Source of the DNA: Lamellibrachia columna
Taxonomy: Eukaryota > Annelida > Polychaeta > Sabellida > Siboglinidae
Assembly (NCBI GenBank): GCA_963662155.1
Contig: OY759261.1
Coordinates: 39,532,996-39,596,995, forward strand
Reading direction: 5' to 3'
Length of the DNA: 64,000 nucleotides
In this document: one piece after another, positions 11,171 to 24,360 of the stretch
Numbering within the stretch: position 1 is the stretch's first letter
Layout: each line of letters starts with the position of its first letter
The notes under the pieces: model-generated
What the model was told of the DNA's origin: nothing
Seen by the model: only the letters and a program-made list of their open reading frames with translations
Databases searched by the model: none
Program-made: the position numbers and the translations under genes

Positions 11171-13377
11171 TATTGTATTATTTAAAGTGTCAGTGCATTA
11201 TTTATTGCTAAATGACTGTTCTGCAAACCCATGTGTGACTTCACCTACTGTTATAGCAGTTATTCTCTACGCAGAACCTCAGCATCGGCCTGTTGCTTTA
11301 ATTAGTGTAAGGTGATGGGTTGACAGAACTTCGACTCGTCGTATCATGTGTACATAGCATTGTATATCTTTAGAAACAATTATCGAAACAGAGTAAGATA
11401 ACGCTGTAACTCATGCTGTCGTGACTATAATTAATTAAAATACATAAATTATGAGTGTTGATTTTAAAATTCATTTTAAAAGTCGTTACAGGTATGTGGA
11501 ATTGGTTACAACAATTTATTATATGTATTTTGTACTGGTTTTATGTGATATCTGCATTGCTGTCTGCACAGGGTCGCCAATGTCGTTGTCCTCTTGTTTT
11601 ACATAATTTATATCAACAACATTGACCCTTCAAAAGTGCGAAAGTTCAGGTGTGAATTCTCGACTAGCGGCAACTGTCAATAAACTACAACTGGGCGGGG
11701 CTTAGGATCCAGCCTATTTCGACTGTTGAGGAATAATACATTTGAGCCCGCCCCGTGCAGGACACTACAGCGCAGATGTAGAGGCCTATCCATTGCTTAT
11801 ATGAGAAGATTTCTTAGGATGGATGTTGTTAATTTGAGGTGACGAAATATACTATACACACATATTTCTATTTACGGCACTTTTCTTGATGTTTGCTATG
11901 TCAATATTATTATTTTATTCAAACTAACTTCTCGGTCCAACCCTCATGCCACACGCCAGTTGCTGATTGTGGAGGAAAAACTCCGCCACAACTGAAAACA
12001 TTGTATAACAAAGATCATCAGGAAGATGGAACAAATGCCCGCAACGAAGAATATGCCACAGTCTTCTGTTGGGAAATATTTCTAGAACAGTGTTCCAGTA
12101 AGTATCCATAAATTAAATAATTAGTTTATTCACAACATTTTATATTACAATGTGTGCCTCTCCGGCTTTTTCAACTTGGCCCACATAGGGTTGGGTTCAA
12201 TTGTATAATCTTAGGAGACTTCATAAAACGTATTGTTCCACACATGTGTATTGCAGTAAGAATTTAGTATGGACTTGCTATCTGAATGTGATTTTTGGTT
12301 TAATTGGCATTGAAAAAGTAACACTACTAATTTACTAATAATCCAGTAATACTAATAATCTACTAGTTTGCTAATAATCCAAACAGCAAACCTGAAATAT
12401 ATGCTATTTTTAGTTTGGTTAGAATCAATGGATAACATAATTAGCCGTTTAGTAGATTCAAAATGACTGGCAGAACAATTTCCCACTTTACAGAATTACG
12501 TCAGCCAATTTGTAGAATCAGATAAAAAAACGATAAATTGCAGCACAAAATACCACATTTTCCTAGAAAAAGCTTGTCCCTATATATTAGTGTTGTTATT
12601 CAGGAAATGATACGTTGAACATGTAAAACTGTGAAAAATTGCATAAACTTAAACACTATTGAATGTATCCATAGCAACACAGATCAGGCCCCGCGTGTTG
12701 ACTTTTGTCTATGTAAGAACATTTGTCACACATGGACGAAGTTAAACGTATTTGTGTGAAGTACATTCATCACCACGTATTCTGAGTGAACTGTTTCTTG
12801 GAACATTAATTTAAGGGGCGATATGGCAGCTAGAATGATGTTTAAAAAAAAAAAATACTCAAATTGTGTTTCCTACGTATTCCAATATCTGTGTATGTTT
12901 TTTGTCAATACAATTAACTTTTTTAACAATGACATAACTATCAATTAGCATTATTCATGGATAAACTTGCATCTACCATGTAATCAATGCTTTCATTTAA
13001 TCCTTGATGGCCATTTACAAGAAATTACATTTTGGCTACGAGAAAGTACAACACTCTGAAATTTAAAATAACATGGTCGTCTGGTTTGGATTGTTGTGTT
13101 CACCGGCATATTCTTTTAAAATGTCACAAAAATGTGGGGTTTGTTCATGTTTTACTCAGAAAAACCCATTCTACAGATTGGGCATAACAAAATAGCACTA
13201 ACTATGCAAGTAAAAGAAAAAATCCTATCCAGCTGCCATATCTCCCCTTGAGAAAATCAACCGCTTAACTCAATCAGATGCTTTGGAACGAAGTGATTCT
13301 ATTAGTCCACTGTAATATAATAATCTACAATTGGAAATGTAATCGGTATGAAATGGATTAAACAAAATAAAATGTAT
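11171..13377. other. No gene seen
   Basis: AT-rich DNA with a poly(A) tract of about 13 at 12842. The open frame 11893-12111 (72 codons) shows no recognisable domain, and no splice or promoter evidence supports it. Confidence 0.3.
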
Positions 13378-13832
13378 AATAGACAGTTACATCTAAAAGC
13401 CACTGATGTATATTGTTCAACATCATTAAGGGTATGGCTACGGATTAGGGTTAGGGTGAGTGTTTGATGATAGACAGTTACATATAAAAGCCACTGATGT
13501 ATATTGTTCTACATCATTAAAGGTATGGCTACGGATTAGGGTTAGGGTGAGTGTTTGATGATAGACAGTTACATATAAAAGCCACTGATGTATATTGTTC
13601 TACATCATTAAGGGTATGGCTACGGATTAGGGTTAGGGTGAGTGTTTGATGATAGAGAGTTACATCTAAACGCCACTGATGTATATTGTTCTACATCTTT
13701 AAGGGTATGGCTACGGATTAGGGTTAAGGTGAGTGTTTGATGATAGACCGTTACATCTAAAAGCCACTGATGTATATTGTTCTACATCATTAAGGGTATG
13801 GCTACGGATTAGGTTTAGGTGAGTGTTTGATG
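13378..13832. repeat. 91-bp tandem repeat, 5 copies, with telomere-like core
   Basis: 'agacagttacat' recurs at 13381, 13472, 13563, 13654 and 13745, exactly 91 bp apart. Each unit contains 'ggattagggttagggtgag', i.e. two TTAGGG units, decayed in the last two copies. Confidence 0.92.
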
Positions 13833-14785
13833 ATAAAACAAACACGAGGCTCTCTCCGCGGTGATTTTCTTTATTTTCAGGCGGGCCACGGTAAAGGCCC
13901 CTGTGACGGCGTTGGGATCTGCCGATAAGACAAAAGGGAAGTGATGCAGGAACACATGCTGCACATGCATTAACGCAGAAGATCTCTGGCTGATCAAAGG
14001 CTGAGTAGGGACTATCCAGTCGCTCAGCCGGGCGCCAACACAGCTGTGGACACAGCCAGTCTAGGAAGCGTTAAAATGTTTAACGGACGAAAATGCATCT
14101 GTCCAAACACATATCAAATTACTTTAAATGAAACGACCACTGGTCGTATCTTTTTTATAGTATTAACTATATAGAACAAGAGTTGGATGCCATTGAAAGA
14201 GATTGCAAGAAAATCCTGTCATCCAGTCATTAATGCTTAACAAATACTTTTACGAAAATAATGTTGACTATTCAAATATTGAATAGGATACTCTAAATAC
14301 TTCCATTATATGATATATATAATTAAAACAATTGATGCACTTTACAACCAGAACAATGTAGACAATTTGAAGCAGGGTAAATTTGGATTAGGGGGAAATA
14401 TATTTAATAAATTTCCCCTGAGAACCAAAACAAATTAAACGACAGGAACCACTACACATTTCAGAATATCACACTTGGCTTTGTTTTGGGAAAGCCATGG
14501 ATTTGACATTGATTCAAGAATATGTTGGGGTTTCATTTCTTGCATGAACATTATTTTTACGAATTGTATACAATATGTTAATGTTAACAATTAATACAAT
14601 AAAATAATGATATAAACTTAAGCATGTACAAGATATATTTTCACCGCCAGTGGTATTTGAATGCCGAACTCGAATGCCATGAAATAATAAAACCTCATTC
14701 AAACAAAGTAAGTGCATCCAGGAGTATGCCCCTTTCGTGTTTTCGTCGTAAATTGGGATCCTACGTTCATTATGCCACAAAATAC
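13833..14785. other. No gene seen
   Basis: Short open frames only (for example 14514-14780 minus, 88 codons), none with a recognisable motif. Confidence 0.3.
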
Positions 14786-14787
14786 GG

Positions 14788-14851
<64 letters not shown>
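14786..14851. repeat. (TA)n microsatellite
   Basis: About 33 uninterrupted TA dinucleotides. Confidence 0.95.
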
Positions 14852-14852
<1 letters not shown>

Positions 14853-15145
14853 GAAATACTGTTTTGGGAATTTGCAACTTTACATAATTTACTTTCGCGT
14901 GATATAATTTAAAAACACTTTGAAGAAGGTCGACGTTGTTATTCCTGTATCTCCGTTATGACTAATATTTTGGGAGAATAACCTTAAGTTATTCTTTAAA
15001 CAGACGGGCGTCAGGCTGCGGTCGGGCAGAGACTATGTGAGGCTCAGAGAGATGGCGACTGACCGGACGAGATTGCGCGGACTAATGGAGGGGGACTGAT
15101 TGCGACTTGATGATGTCCCCAGACTATTCCTGTCACAGGAACACC

Positions 15146-16080
15146 AGGGGAGACTGGGGCTAGTCCGCCCCGAGGCAAGTCCGCCAACGGGCTTTTATTC
15201 CGTTCCTTAGCATAATTTACTAATTTCGGTCACACGACAAAGTCACAAGATCATCAAACTACCTTCAACGGGAAACTGGCGTCCACGAGTTGCTGGCTAG
15301 AAAGTTGTGAGCTAGAAAACTGATGTTGATGACTGAAAGTACATTTTTAAAAGTTTTGTTTCGAAAAAATGTCAGTACTTGTAAGTGGAATTTGTTAGAC
15401 ATTAAGAGAGCCGAGTAAAGCCTATGTGCCACGGGGCAGGTCCGCTCTTAAGATATCTGATGTAAAATGCTCAGGATTACTTGTGAACATAAACCCACTA
15501 ACACGCACTCTTGTCAAGACTTCCAATTGTCCATTTTAGTGTTATTTTCTAGTAAAACATTATGAAACCACATTTTGATGTCACCACTTTCTAGCCGATG
15601 CAGTGCCAAACCTTGTTTATTGTTTGCTTGGTTTATTTCATAGATAAAACAGAATTTGTGAGGATTTTAAGCTTCTAACAGAAGGTCTGTCACGTTTTTT
15701 TACATAAAAATAAGACGAAACTGCACTGTCTTTGTGTATTTGCTGTTTAAAGTATGTGTGTGGGGGGATTGCCCCGACATGGGGCAAGTCCGCCCATACC
15801 TGGGTAGGTCTACCTAGAGTCAGATGTGTATATTTTCTTGTAACAGTTTTGTCATTTGTTGATAGAACAAATGTGGACAAGATATTTGCGTTCAACATAA
15901 GGTCGACACTGATCCTCTAAGGTCGACTCTGATCCTCTAAGGTAGACATTGATCCTCTAAGGTCGACACTAGTCCTCTAATGTCGACACTAGTCCTCTAA
16001 GGTCGACACTGATCCTCCACAAATAAAATTTCCAGATTTATTAAAGTGTCCAAGGGGGCGGACTAGCCCCGGCCTCCCCT
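15146..16080. mobile_element. MITE-like element with 26-bp terminal inverted repeats
   Basis: 'aggggagactggggctagtc' plus 'cgcccc' (15146-15171) is matched by the reverse complement of 16055-16080 with two differences, giving a 935-bp element. Related 'ggggca(a/g)gtccgc' boxes lie inside at 15173-15188, 15435-15452 and 15780-15795. The interior has no recognisable transposase and includes a 20-bp tandem repeat. No clear target duplication is visible, so this is a candidate nonautonomous DNA transposon of unknown superfamily. Confidence 0.6.
15900..16018. repeat. 20-bp tandem repeat, 6 copies
   Basis: The unit is 'ggtcgacactgatcctctaa' with small variants. Confidence 0.9.
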
Positions 16081-16833
16081 AATCAATTAATCAAACTTTG
16101 TGTAACCTTTACTCCTTTGCTTTTTAGAGTTGTATCAATGAAAATTCAGAAAACGGGTGAAAATTAACAAGTAAAACGCTACCCAGCAACCCTCGGTCAG
16201 TATTCACCGCTAGTTTTTAGATTCATCAGTGATTAACAAAACAATGAAATACAGTGTTTGGGTGAAAGCTGAAATGTTGTTTATTTAGTACATTACAGAG
16301 ACGCTCTAAGAGATTACAAAAAGTTTTTTATAATCGGGTGGCGAAAAATGTGGAGTGGTCACAATACCAAAGTTAATCCACCCTCGGGTCCCTTGTGGAG
16401 TGGGGTCATATCACTTAATATCTCTTAAAACTCAGTAAAAGCTCAGTAATGAAAAATGTCCACCTTGAAAATGAAAGACGTCTAAGTTGTGATCATTGTT
16501 AGGCCGTCTAAAGTATTATAACAATATGTTTGATTTCCACATTGTAAGCAGGCGTGAAAAAACGATGTTTTTTCAAACAGATTGTTCATTCCGTGACGTT
16601 AGGTTTGTCTGAAAATGGCGCGCCAACGAGGTTTCACGAAAGACATTTCGAAAATTGTCCCATAGCATCAACAATATTGATTTACTAAGTCTGATGTATC
16701 GAATCGAAATGTCAGCAACGATCTACTTTAATCCATTATCACTGTTGATGGATTCATGCTTAAAGCAAAATTGCGTATGTTTTTTTTTTTAATATAACGT
16801 TTCACCGCTGCTCCTACCCAGTATATAGACAAA

Positions 16834-16835
<2 letters not shown>
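16081..16835. other. No gene seen
   Basis: AT-rich DNA without a recognisable coding or structural signal. Confidence 0.3.

Positions 16836-16906
<71 letters not shown>
16836..16906. repeat. (TC)n microsatellite
   Basis: About 35 TC dinucleotides with two interruptions. Confidence 0.95.
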
Positions 16907-16910
<4 letters not shown>

Positions 16911-16919
16911 TGAGACAAA

Positions 16920-17362
16920 GGGGGAGTTCAAATGGGAGGCCACATGGAAAGGCCAAAGGGGAGGCCAAAGGGGGGTCAAATGAGGAGGCCAAAGGAGAGG
17001 CTAAATGGGAAGGCCAAAGGGGCCCAAAGGGGGAGGCCAAAGGGGGAGGTCAAATGAGGAGGCCAAAGGGGAGGCCAAAGGGGAGGCCAAAGGGGCCCAA
17101 AGGGGGAGGCCAAAGGGGGACGTCAAAGTGGGGACGTCAAAGGGGGAGTCAAAAGGGGAGGCCAAAGGGGGGTTCAAATGGGGAGGCCAAAGGGGAGGTC
17201 AAAGGAAGAGGTCAAAGGGGAGGTCAGAGGGGGAGGCCATAGTGGGACCAAAGGGGGATTCCAAAGGGGGAATCAAAGGGGAGGCCAAAGGGGAAGCCAA
17301 AGGAGATGCCAAATAGGGAGGCCAAAGGGGGAGGTCAAAATTGGAGGCCAAAGGGGGACCGC
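16920..17362. repeat. G-rich, nearly homopurine minisatellite
   Basis: 'aggccaaaggggaggccaaa' type units of 11-13 bp run for about 440 bp with dense GGGG tracts. The strand is strongly purine-biased, so G-quadruplex or triplex formation is plausible. Overlapping GRPKGEAKG-type open frames are repeat by-products. Confidence 0.9.
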
Positions 17363-17459
17363 ATGCTATCATGTAGCGGCGCAAAGGAAAAAACGGGGGA
17401 AATCAAAAACTTTTAGCCAAACGGGGGTCATGACCCAATGCACCCGCCCCTCTACATAA

Positions 17460-17935
17460 GCCACTGGTTGTGACAGTGCTTCATGAATGGTAGATCGTGG
17501 AAAGTAGTCCAGACTGACCACTACATCTTGGAACAGCTGGATAAGGGCGGGGGCATTAAGAGACGAACCATCTGCAGAAGTATTCCTGCGTAATTATTAC
17601 AAGGCAAGAGTAGTGCTCTTCTGCAAAGGAAGATCGCAAGAAGGGTTACCACCTACTACTGATGCAGCAAGACGGCATATCAAGAGGGCCCACTGCCATG
17701 TTATGGATCCAAGCCCACAGCGTTCATCCAGAACTTCCAGATGTAACCTCGATGGGGTGGAAACTGGAATCTAAAGACCTGGTGCTGCTCCACTCTGTTT
17801 CTAAGCAACAGTTTCATGCAGTTGTACAAAGGAGTGTGTCATCAACAACTACAGCTGCCGAATGTCTGGAATACCGTGTGTCGGGCTAGGTAAGGGTACA
17901 TATTGCAGACATGACACATTGTGGCACTCTTTCTG
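17460..17935 (+). pseudogene. Relic of a CXC-like, transposon-associated protein
   Basis: One frame gives 'GLPPTTDAARRHIKRAH' (17643-17695). The next frame gives WIQAHSVHPELPDVTSMGWK (from 17703), and a third gives the cysteine pattern C-S-C-T-K-E-C, then N-Y-S-C-R-M-S-G-I-P-C-V (from about 17817). The order 'PPTTDAAxRHIKRAH', 'GW.L', then a CXC-type cysteine cluster matches a protein family that I recall as highly repeated in invertebrate genomes, possibly transposon-borne; its name is not certain. At least two frameshifts separate the blocks, so it is not functional. Confidence 0.5.
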
Positions 17936-18540
17936 ACTCTCAGCCGCATGGAGTATCGTTGATTTGTAAATTTGGGTAAACTTGACTATTCTGCTAAGCA
18001 ACCAAATCGATTTAAGACAATTAAAATGCCAATATGAGAAGCATTGTGGTCATCACAGTGGATATGCATGATTATTGTTTTTAATAATAAATCATTATAA
18101 TATTAATTATAATTTTTTTTATTGTTTTGGCAAATCGGGCGTCATTTTGGTTTTGTAATTTCGGAGTGATGGAACCCTACCAAAGTTTGCTAACATCACT
18201 CAGCACACCCAATTCACCCTAAAACCATTTGTTGCCATATGCGTTGCTAAACTATTTATACAGGGTTTCCGTTTTCTGAAATTGGTACCGGTCTGTTTAG
18301 CTAAACTAACCTCACCTTCTGCATGCGTTGAACCTTTCATAGAGCATATTAAAATGAGGAACCCAGCTAGTCGAGGAATGAATGTTCCTGAACCAAGCCT
18401 CATGGCCTGTTTTAGGAGATGTGCGTACGACGACAGCACAGTCGCTCACTTCTTACGCTGTACCTGTATGTTCTACACAAGCTCATATACGATAGTGAAT
18501 ACGACAGATGACAAGAAGAAAGAAATAGATCGGACATTAG
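17936..18540. other. No gene seen
   Basis: Only short open frames. Nothing is supported. Confidence 0.3.
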
Positions 18541-18570
18541 AATGAGAGAAGACAGCCAGTGCCTGACAGG

Positions 18571-18823
18571 TCTAGCAAGGATATCGGAAGAACATCGTTC
18601 TTACAAATAGAAAGAACCATGCAGAAAGAAAGCAACTTTAGCAAGGATATCTGAAGAACATCGTTCTTACAAATAGAAAGAACCAAGCAGAAAGAAGACA
18701 GCTCTAGCAAGGATATCTGAAGAACATCGTTCTTACAAATAGAAAGAACCAAGCAGAAAGAAGACAGCTCTAGTAATGATATCTGAAGAACATCGTTCTT
18801 ACAAATAGAAAGAACCAAGCCGG
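18571..18823. repeat. 66-bp tandem repeat, 4 copies
   Basis: The unit contains 'aagaacatcgttcttacaaa' and 'tagaaagaaccaagcagaaa'. 'gaacatcgttc' is an imperfect palindrome in every unit. The 22-residue repeated minus-strand frame follows from 66 being a multiple of 3. Confidence 0.9.
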
Positions 18824-18885
18824 CCTCATCACCCACTATTCCAACAATAGCTTCCTTCATGCTGTCATGGCCCTTGTTGGTAAAT

Positions 18886-19195
18886 CACACAGTTGCAGGA
18901 TAGACGTTTAGTCAACGCACCCCCAATAAACTTTCACAAACTGTCAAGTAACCCTGAGTGGCGCCTGCCAATTGAAAATGTATCTAGAAACATTAAAACG
19001 TTCGTTTTTAAACTATGTTACGTTACTCAAGTGCCCAGTTGCAATGACGTAAACAACATTGACGTTGCTCAGCCAACCATTTCCATATAGCACCCCGCAA
19101 CTGTCCATTTTTAATGTATAACCAATTTGTGAGATTGGTGATATGCTGAGTAGTGACATTGTTGGGAAGAGAGAATCGACCCGTGACTGTCTACA
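18886..19195 (+). repeat. Dispersed repeat, copy A (copy B at 27270-27490)
   Basis: 'gttgcaatgacgta', 'acattgacgttgc', 'cagccaac', 'ccgcaactgtc', 'aatgtataa' and 'gatgatatgct'-type blocks occur in the same order at 27270-27490. The family is unknown. Confidence 0.75.
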
Positions 19196-19492
19196 TCGCT
19201 GCTTCGCTGGACCCTTTTGTTATTATTGTTTTACTTGGTTACGCTTCTAACTTTCCACGCTAAATTGCCTTTTGGCGTCAACTGAATATAATAGAATGCC
19301 AGCTGTCAGTTGTCGTTGACATTTAAAAAGTAATTGGCATTTCAGTTTCTTTGACATTTCAGTGACGCAACTGACAGCCGACACGCACGGGTCCAACAAC
19401 AACGTAGCTTCGATTAAATTTGAATTATTTATTACCAGCAGAGTTACCCGGTGTAGCAAATCTGTTTCTCGAAGCAGCGGCTCTGGGTAGAT

Positions 19493-20555
<1,063 letters not shown>

Positions 20556-20819
20556 ACGCACGCGCACACGGGCGTTCGCTAGGCTAGGACCAACTTAACG
20601 TCGGGCGGCGACTTGCAGCAGCCTGTGGGCTTGTGCTCCACACCAGGAGACTTGTGTACGGCAGAGATAATGTCATGTTTGTTGAACTGAACACTGTCAT
20701 ACTGACTCATATGCCATGACTGCCTCAGAGTCCTTGACAACGGTGTGAATGATCTGGACAACAAAAGAGGGACTATCAACACTCTGACACGATCAACAAA
20801 CGACTGGAAGGGATGGCCA

Positions 20820-21059
20820 GTGGGCGGGCGTTGGATGGTGGGTGTGTGTGTGGATGGGTGGGTGGGTAAGTGCGTTATTGCGTGGGTTGGTGGTTCCGGT
20901 TTCGGATATATGTACATAGTCATTCAAGGAGTTAGGAAGGTAGACACCCACCCACCACCGCACCCACACACACACGCTTCTACACACGCACGTACCCACC
21001 CACGTGGGTGCGTGGGTGATGGGTGGGTGTTTGGGTGTGATCAGGCCAGGTGTTAGGTA

Positions 21060-21104
<45 letters not shown>
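20820..21104. repeat. GTGG/CCAC-rich tract with (ACGC)n
   Basis: A 'gtgggtgggtggg' segment (20835-20870) faces 'cacccacccacca' (20945-21005), so the region can fold back on itself. (acgc)n runs from 21060 to 21103. Confidence 0.85.
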
Positions 21105-22430
21105 GGTATTGACTAAGGAGGTATACCCACACCTTAGCGCTTACTCAACTATGGTTGAGCATAAACATTCACAGATTGTTGTCGACGACTGCTTACAGAC
21201 ATATATGCAAAACAAATAGAGCGGACAAAACAAATCAATCAATCATTTCATCATCAAATTTTCACATCATCATACAAGCAGTATACTGTGGCATGAATAT
21301 GCGTACAATTGTATACCAAAATATAGGAACTAATCGTGTGTCAGAAAAGGAGAGATAAACTTATATTTATTCCCCCCATGTGTTTATATGAATAGTCAGA
21401 TCTGGTTGTACGTTTACTGAATTGTCTCAAACACTAATGAACTCTCTGTTTTAGCAGCACTGAAGATTAACCTGGCGCACCTGACCTGACCATTCCGGAC
21501 TGAGCACAGTCCGATGAACCCGTCTGTTCAGGCTCATTGTGGATCGGTGCGCATCCTTGATTAGTTTCTACTTGAACAAATGCCTCTCTCCGCTACAGCT
21601 AATAATCATCAAAGTCAGATATATGCGAAGCAGAACCTTCATTGGGAAAAGCATCCTTGATACGTCTCTTGATCAACATCTGATACATCGTCGCCTCTGT
21701 TGAGACTTCATTCTCTAGGTCACATGTGCGTGCACAATTAAAGGAAAAATAAGATAAACTCTCAGCGGCTAATCTGGTTGACTATGGTTGATTTAGTGGG
21801 GGCCCCTTTTTATAGGGTCCAGGTACGAGTGTGCCACTTGCACCACGGTTAAACTGGCACTTACATTGCCTTTGCGTCGCGGTACCATGTAAAATTCATG
21901 GCATGGAAAGTGCCTCTTCCGTCTAACCGCGGGGCTAGAAGATTGTGTTCAGTATAAAGGTGATGTATATAATAAAATAAGGTGAAATATGCTTGCCCTT
22001 GAAACGCAAACCATATGTCAGATGAGGTCACAAGTATGTACTTTCTGGGCTAATACACGTCTTTAGATTTCGGTGTTGACTCTTGACGTATAGGGAAATG
22101 CAACGTCGTAATATGACAGCAGTATGAAATATTCGGTATGTTAATAAGTATTGCCTCTTTATGGATGTTTTTAAACACGGTTAAGAAATATGCGGTACGT
22201 CGAGGTTACAGCGTGAGTTGTGGTGGTGGTAGCGGGTGTATGCGAGCAGCAGTTTTTCACCGTTATTCTATATGCTATTTTTAAAGGAATGCATTGGTAA
22301 AAATCTGCTTGTTAGCGGTACATTGATATTATACAGCTATACTTATACGGTATTAAAATTCGTCGAAATTATTTCGTTAAATAAAATTTACATGTCACGT
22401 GGTCATATTCCTGTCAGACGTGATGTGTTA
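21105..22430. other. No gene seen
   Basis: No recognisable coding motif. A weak inverted pair, 'accacggttaaactggcact' (21842) against 'cactttcc..ctaaccgcgg' (21905-21935), was noted but not classified. Confidence 0.3.
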
Positions 22431-22541
<111 letters not shown>

Positions 22542-22619
22542 GCATTTAACATTTAGCTGTTTTGATTAATTTGGTTATGTGTAAACAAATATATAATACA
22601 ATATATATGCAAGGTATGT

Positions 22620-23905
22620 GTTGTTTCAGTAATGAACACAAATGACAACATCCTTGGAACACCGGCTCAAAATGAAAATGATGATATGCCCATTCTCCGA
22701 TCAGAAGTAGAACAGGCAATCCGGATGCTGAAAACACAAAACTCTCCCGGCGTAGACAACTTACCAGCTGAACTTATCAAACATGGTGGGGAGGCAGTGA
22801 TAGACGCATTCATGATCATATGCTAACATATTTGGGAAACCAAGAATTGGCAAAGCAGAAAACCTACTATCAGAAGAACAAGCAGGCTTCCGGCCGAAAA
22901 GAAGCGCAACCGAACAAACCTTCAACATAAGACTGTTAATCGTGGAACACGTTGATCACCATCAAGACCGATATCACAATTTCATCGACTTCTAAAGGCA
23001 TTTGATCGTGTGTGGCACAAAAGACGCTGGTGAGTAATGCGACGATATAACATTAACGAAGGACTAGTGAGTGACGTTTCGAGCATCGGTCGGAGTACGC
23101 CAGAGAGATCAGCAACCTCCGATTCGCAGATGACATTGATATAATTGCTGGAACAGAGGAGGAGCTACAAGAACTTACACCAACACTGGAAAGGAGAGCG
23201 CGTGCTTACGGAATGGAAATAAGTGCAGACAAGAGCAAGATCATGGTCAACAGCAGAATAGCGCCAATAACTACTGTAATAATGAATGGAGAACGCCTCG
23301 AAGAAGTAACATCATTCAAGTACCTCGGGTCGATCATCTCCTTTGAGAGCAACTCCACCGAGGAAATGCGCACACGGATAAACCTGGCAACATCAGCGAT
23401 AGCAAGACTCAAGAAGATATGGAGCAACAACAACATCAAAGCGACAACAAATATACGACTCTATAAAAGTATGGTTGTGTCAGTGCTGACATACGGATGC
23501 GGAAGCTGGACTCTGAAATCCGAGTCCGAAAGAAGAATAGTCGCATTTGAGATGGAATGTTTTAGAAGGATCCTGAAAATTTCTTACATAGACCACATAA
23601 CAAATATATCAGTAATGCAAGCCATCACCGAAGCCGCAGGACTACAAGAACCGCTTTTGGCCACCGTAAAACGCCGAAAACTTCAATGGTTCGGTCATAC
23701 AACCAGACACAACACACTTGTCAAAGAACTACTGCAAGGTACGGTCAAAGGCGGCAGAAAACGAGGAAGACCATAAAAATGTAAATGGACAACATTCGAG
23801 AGTGGACGTGTCTGGAACCACAGGAATTATGCGATGCTGTCCACAACCATCCTAGGTGAAGGCTCGATCAAGGGATGAGTGAGTAAGTGAGTGAGTGAGT
23901 GATAC
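22620..23905 (+). pseudogene. Non-LTR retrotransposon remnant (RTE/Nimb-like reverse transcriptase)
   Basis: 22632-22826 reads 'PILRSEVEQAIRMLK', then NSPGVDNLPAELIKHGGEAV, the start of a LINE RT domain. 22827-23090 is broken but keeps 'KAFDRVWHK' (palm motif A). From about 23108 to 23776 one frame is open, with RFADDIDIIAG (motif C) and then thumb and connection sequence ('SYLTYGCGSWTL'-like, 'LQWFGHTTRHNTLVKELLQG', 'GGRKRGRP'). A shifted 'MDNIREW' block and a (TGAG)n tail at 23876-23900 give the 3' end. Motif B is deleted and the endonuclease half is missing, so the copy is dead. The clade is not resolved. Confidence 0.8.
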
Positions 23906-23994
23906 AGTATAAAATACTTCTACTGTGGTAAAATCCTCGGGAGACCCAAGCTCGGCAGTGCACCAGAACGACAGGGGTTGAGCTGTCCCAGTTG

Positions 23995-24360
23995 TAAACA
24001 GTTGGATTGGTACGCTGGGTAGCTATGCAGGATAAGCAGGTTTAAACAGGTGGGTTTCTAGTTTATGGCGAAATGTTGCTGTATTTCTTACATACTTAAC
24101 AATAACAGGGAGTGAGTTCCACATAGTCGGTGAAGCAACTGCAAAAGCTCTAGTTCCGACAGTTGTCCTAACACTGGAAACAAAAGGTAGATTATAATTA
24201 GATGATCGAAGCCGTCTAGGCTGTCTTGCAGGAGTGAGCAGCGAATATAAATATGCTGGTTGCTTGGATGAAAATGCTTGATAGGTAACTATGAAAAAAT
24301 AATGCGATATCGGACAGGGAGCCAATGCAATATTCTAAGAAGTGGTAATGAGTGAGAGAA
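23995..24360 (-). pseudogene. Non-LTR retrotransposon 3' remnant (L2/CR1-like)
   Basis: The minus frame ending at 24023 reads 'AYLYSLLTPARQPRRLRSS', then 'RAFAVASPTMWNSLP', then 'FRHKLETHLFKPAY'. This is the C-terminal tail seen after the RT domain of L2-type LINEs in many animals. Only about 100 residues survive and no palm motifs are present. It lies tail-to-tail with the LINE remnant at 22620-23905. Confidence 0.7.

Noticed and set aside
11893..12111. 72-codon open frame as a small gene
   Set aside because: No motif, promoter or homology; open also on the opposite strand, so chance is enough.
17005..17459. Glycine/lysine-rich 103-codon protein
   Set aside because: By-product of the purine-rich minisatellite; composition follows the repeat in all frames.
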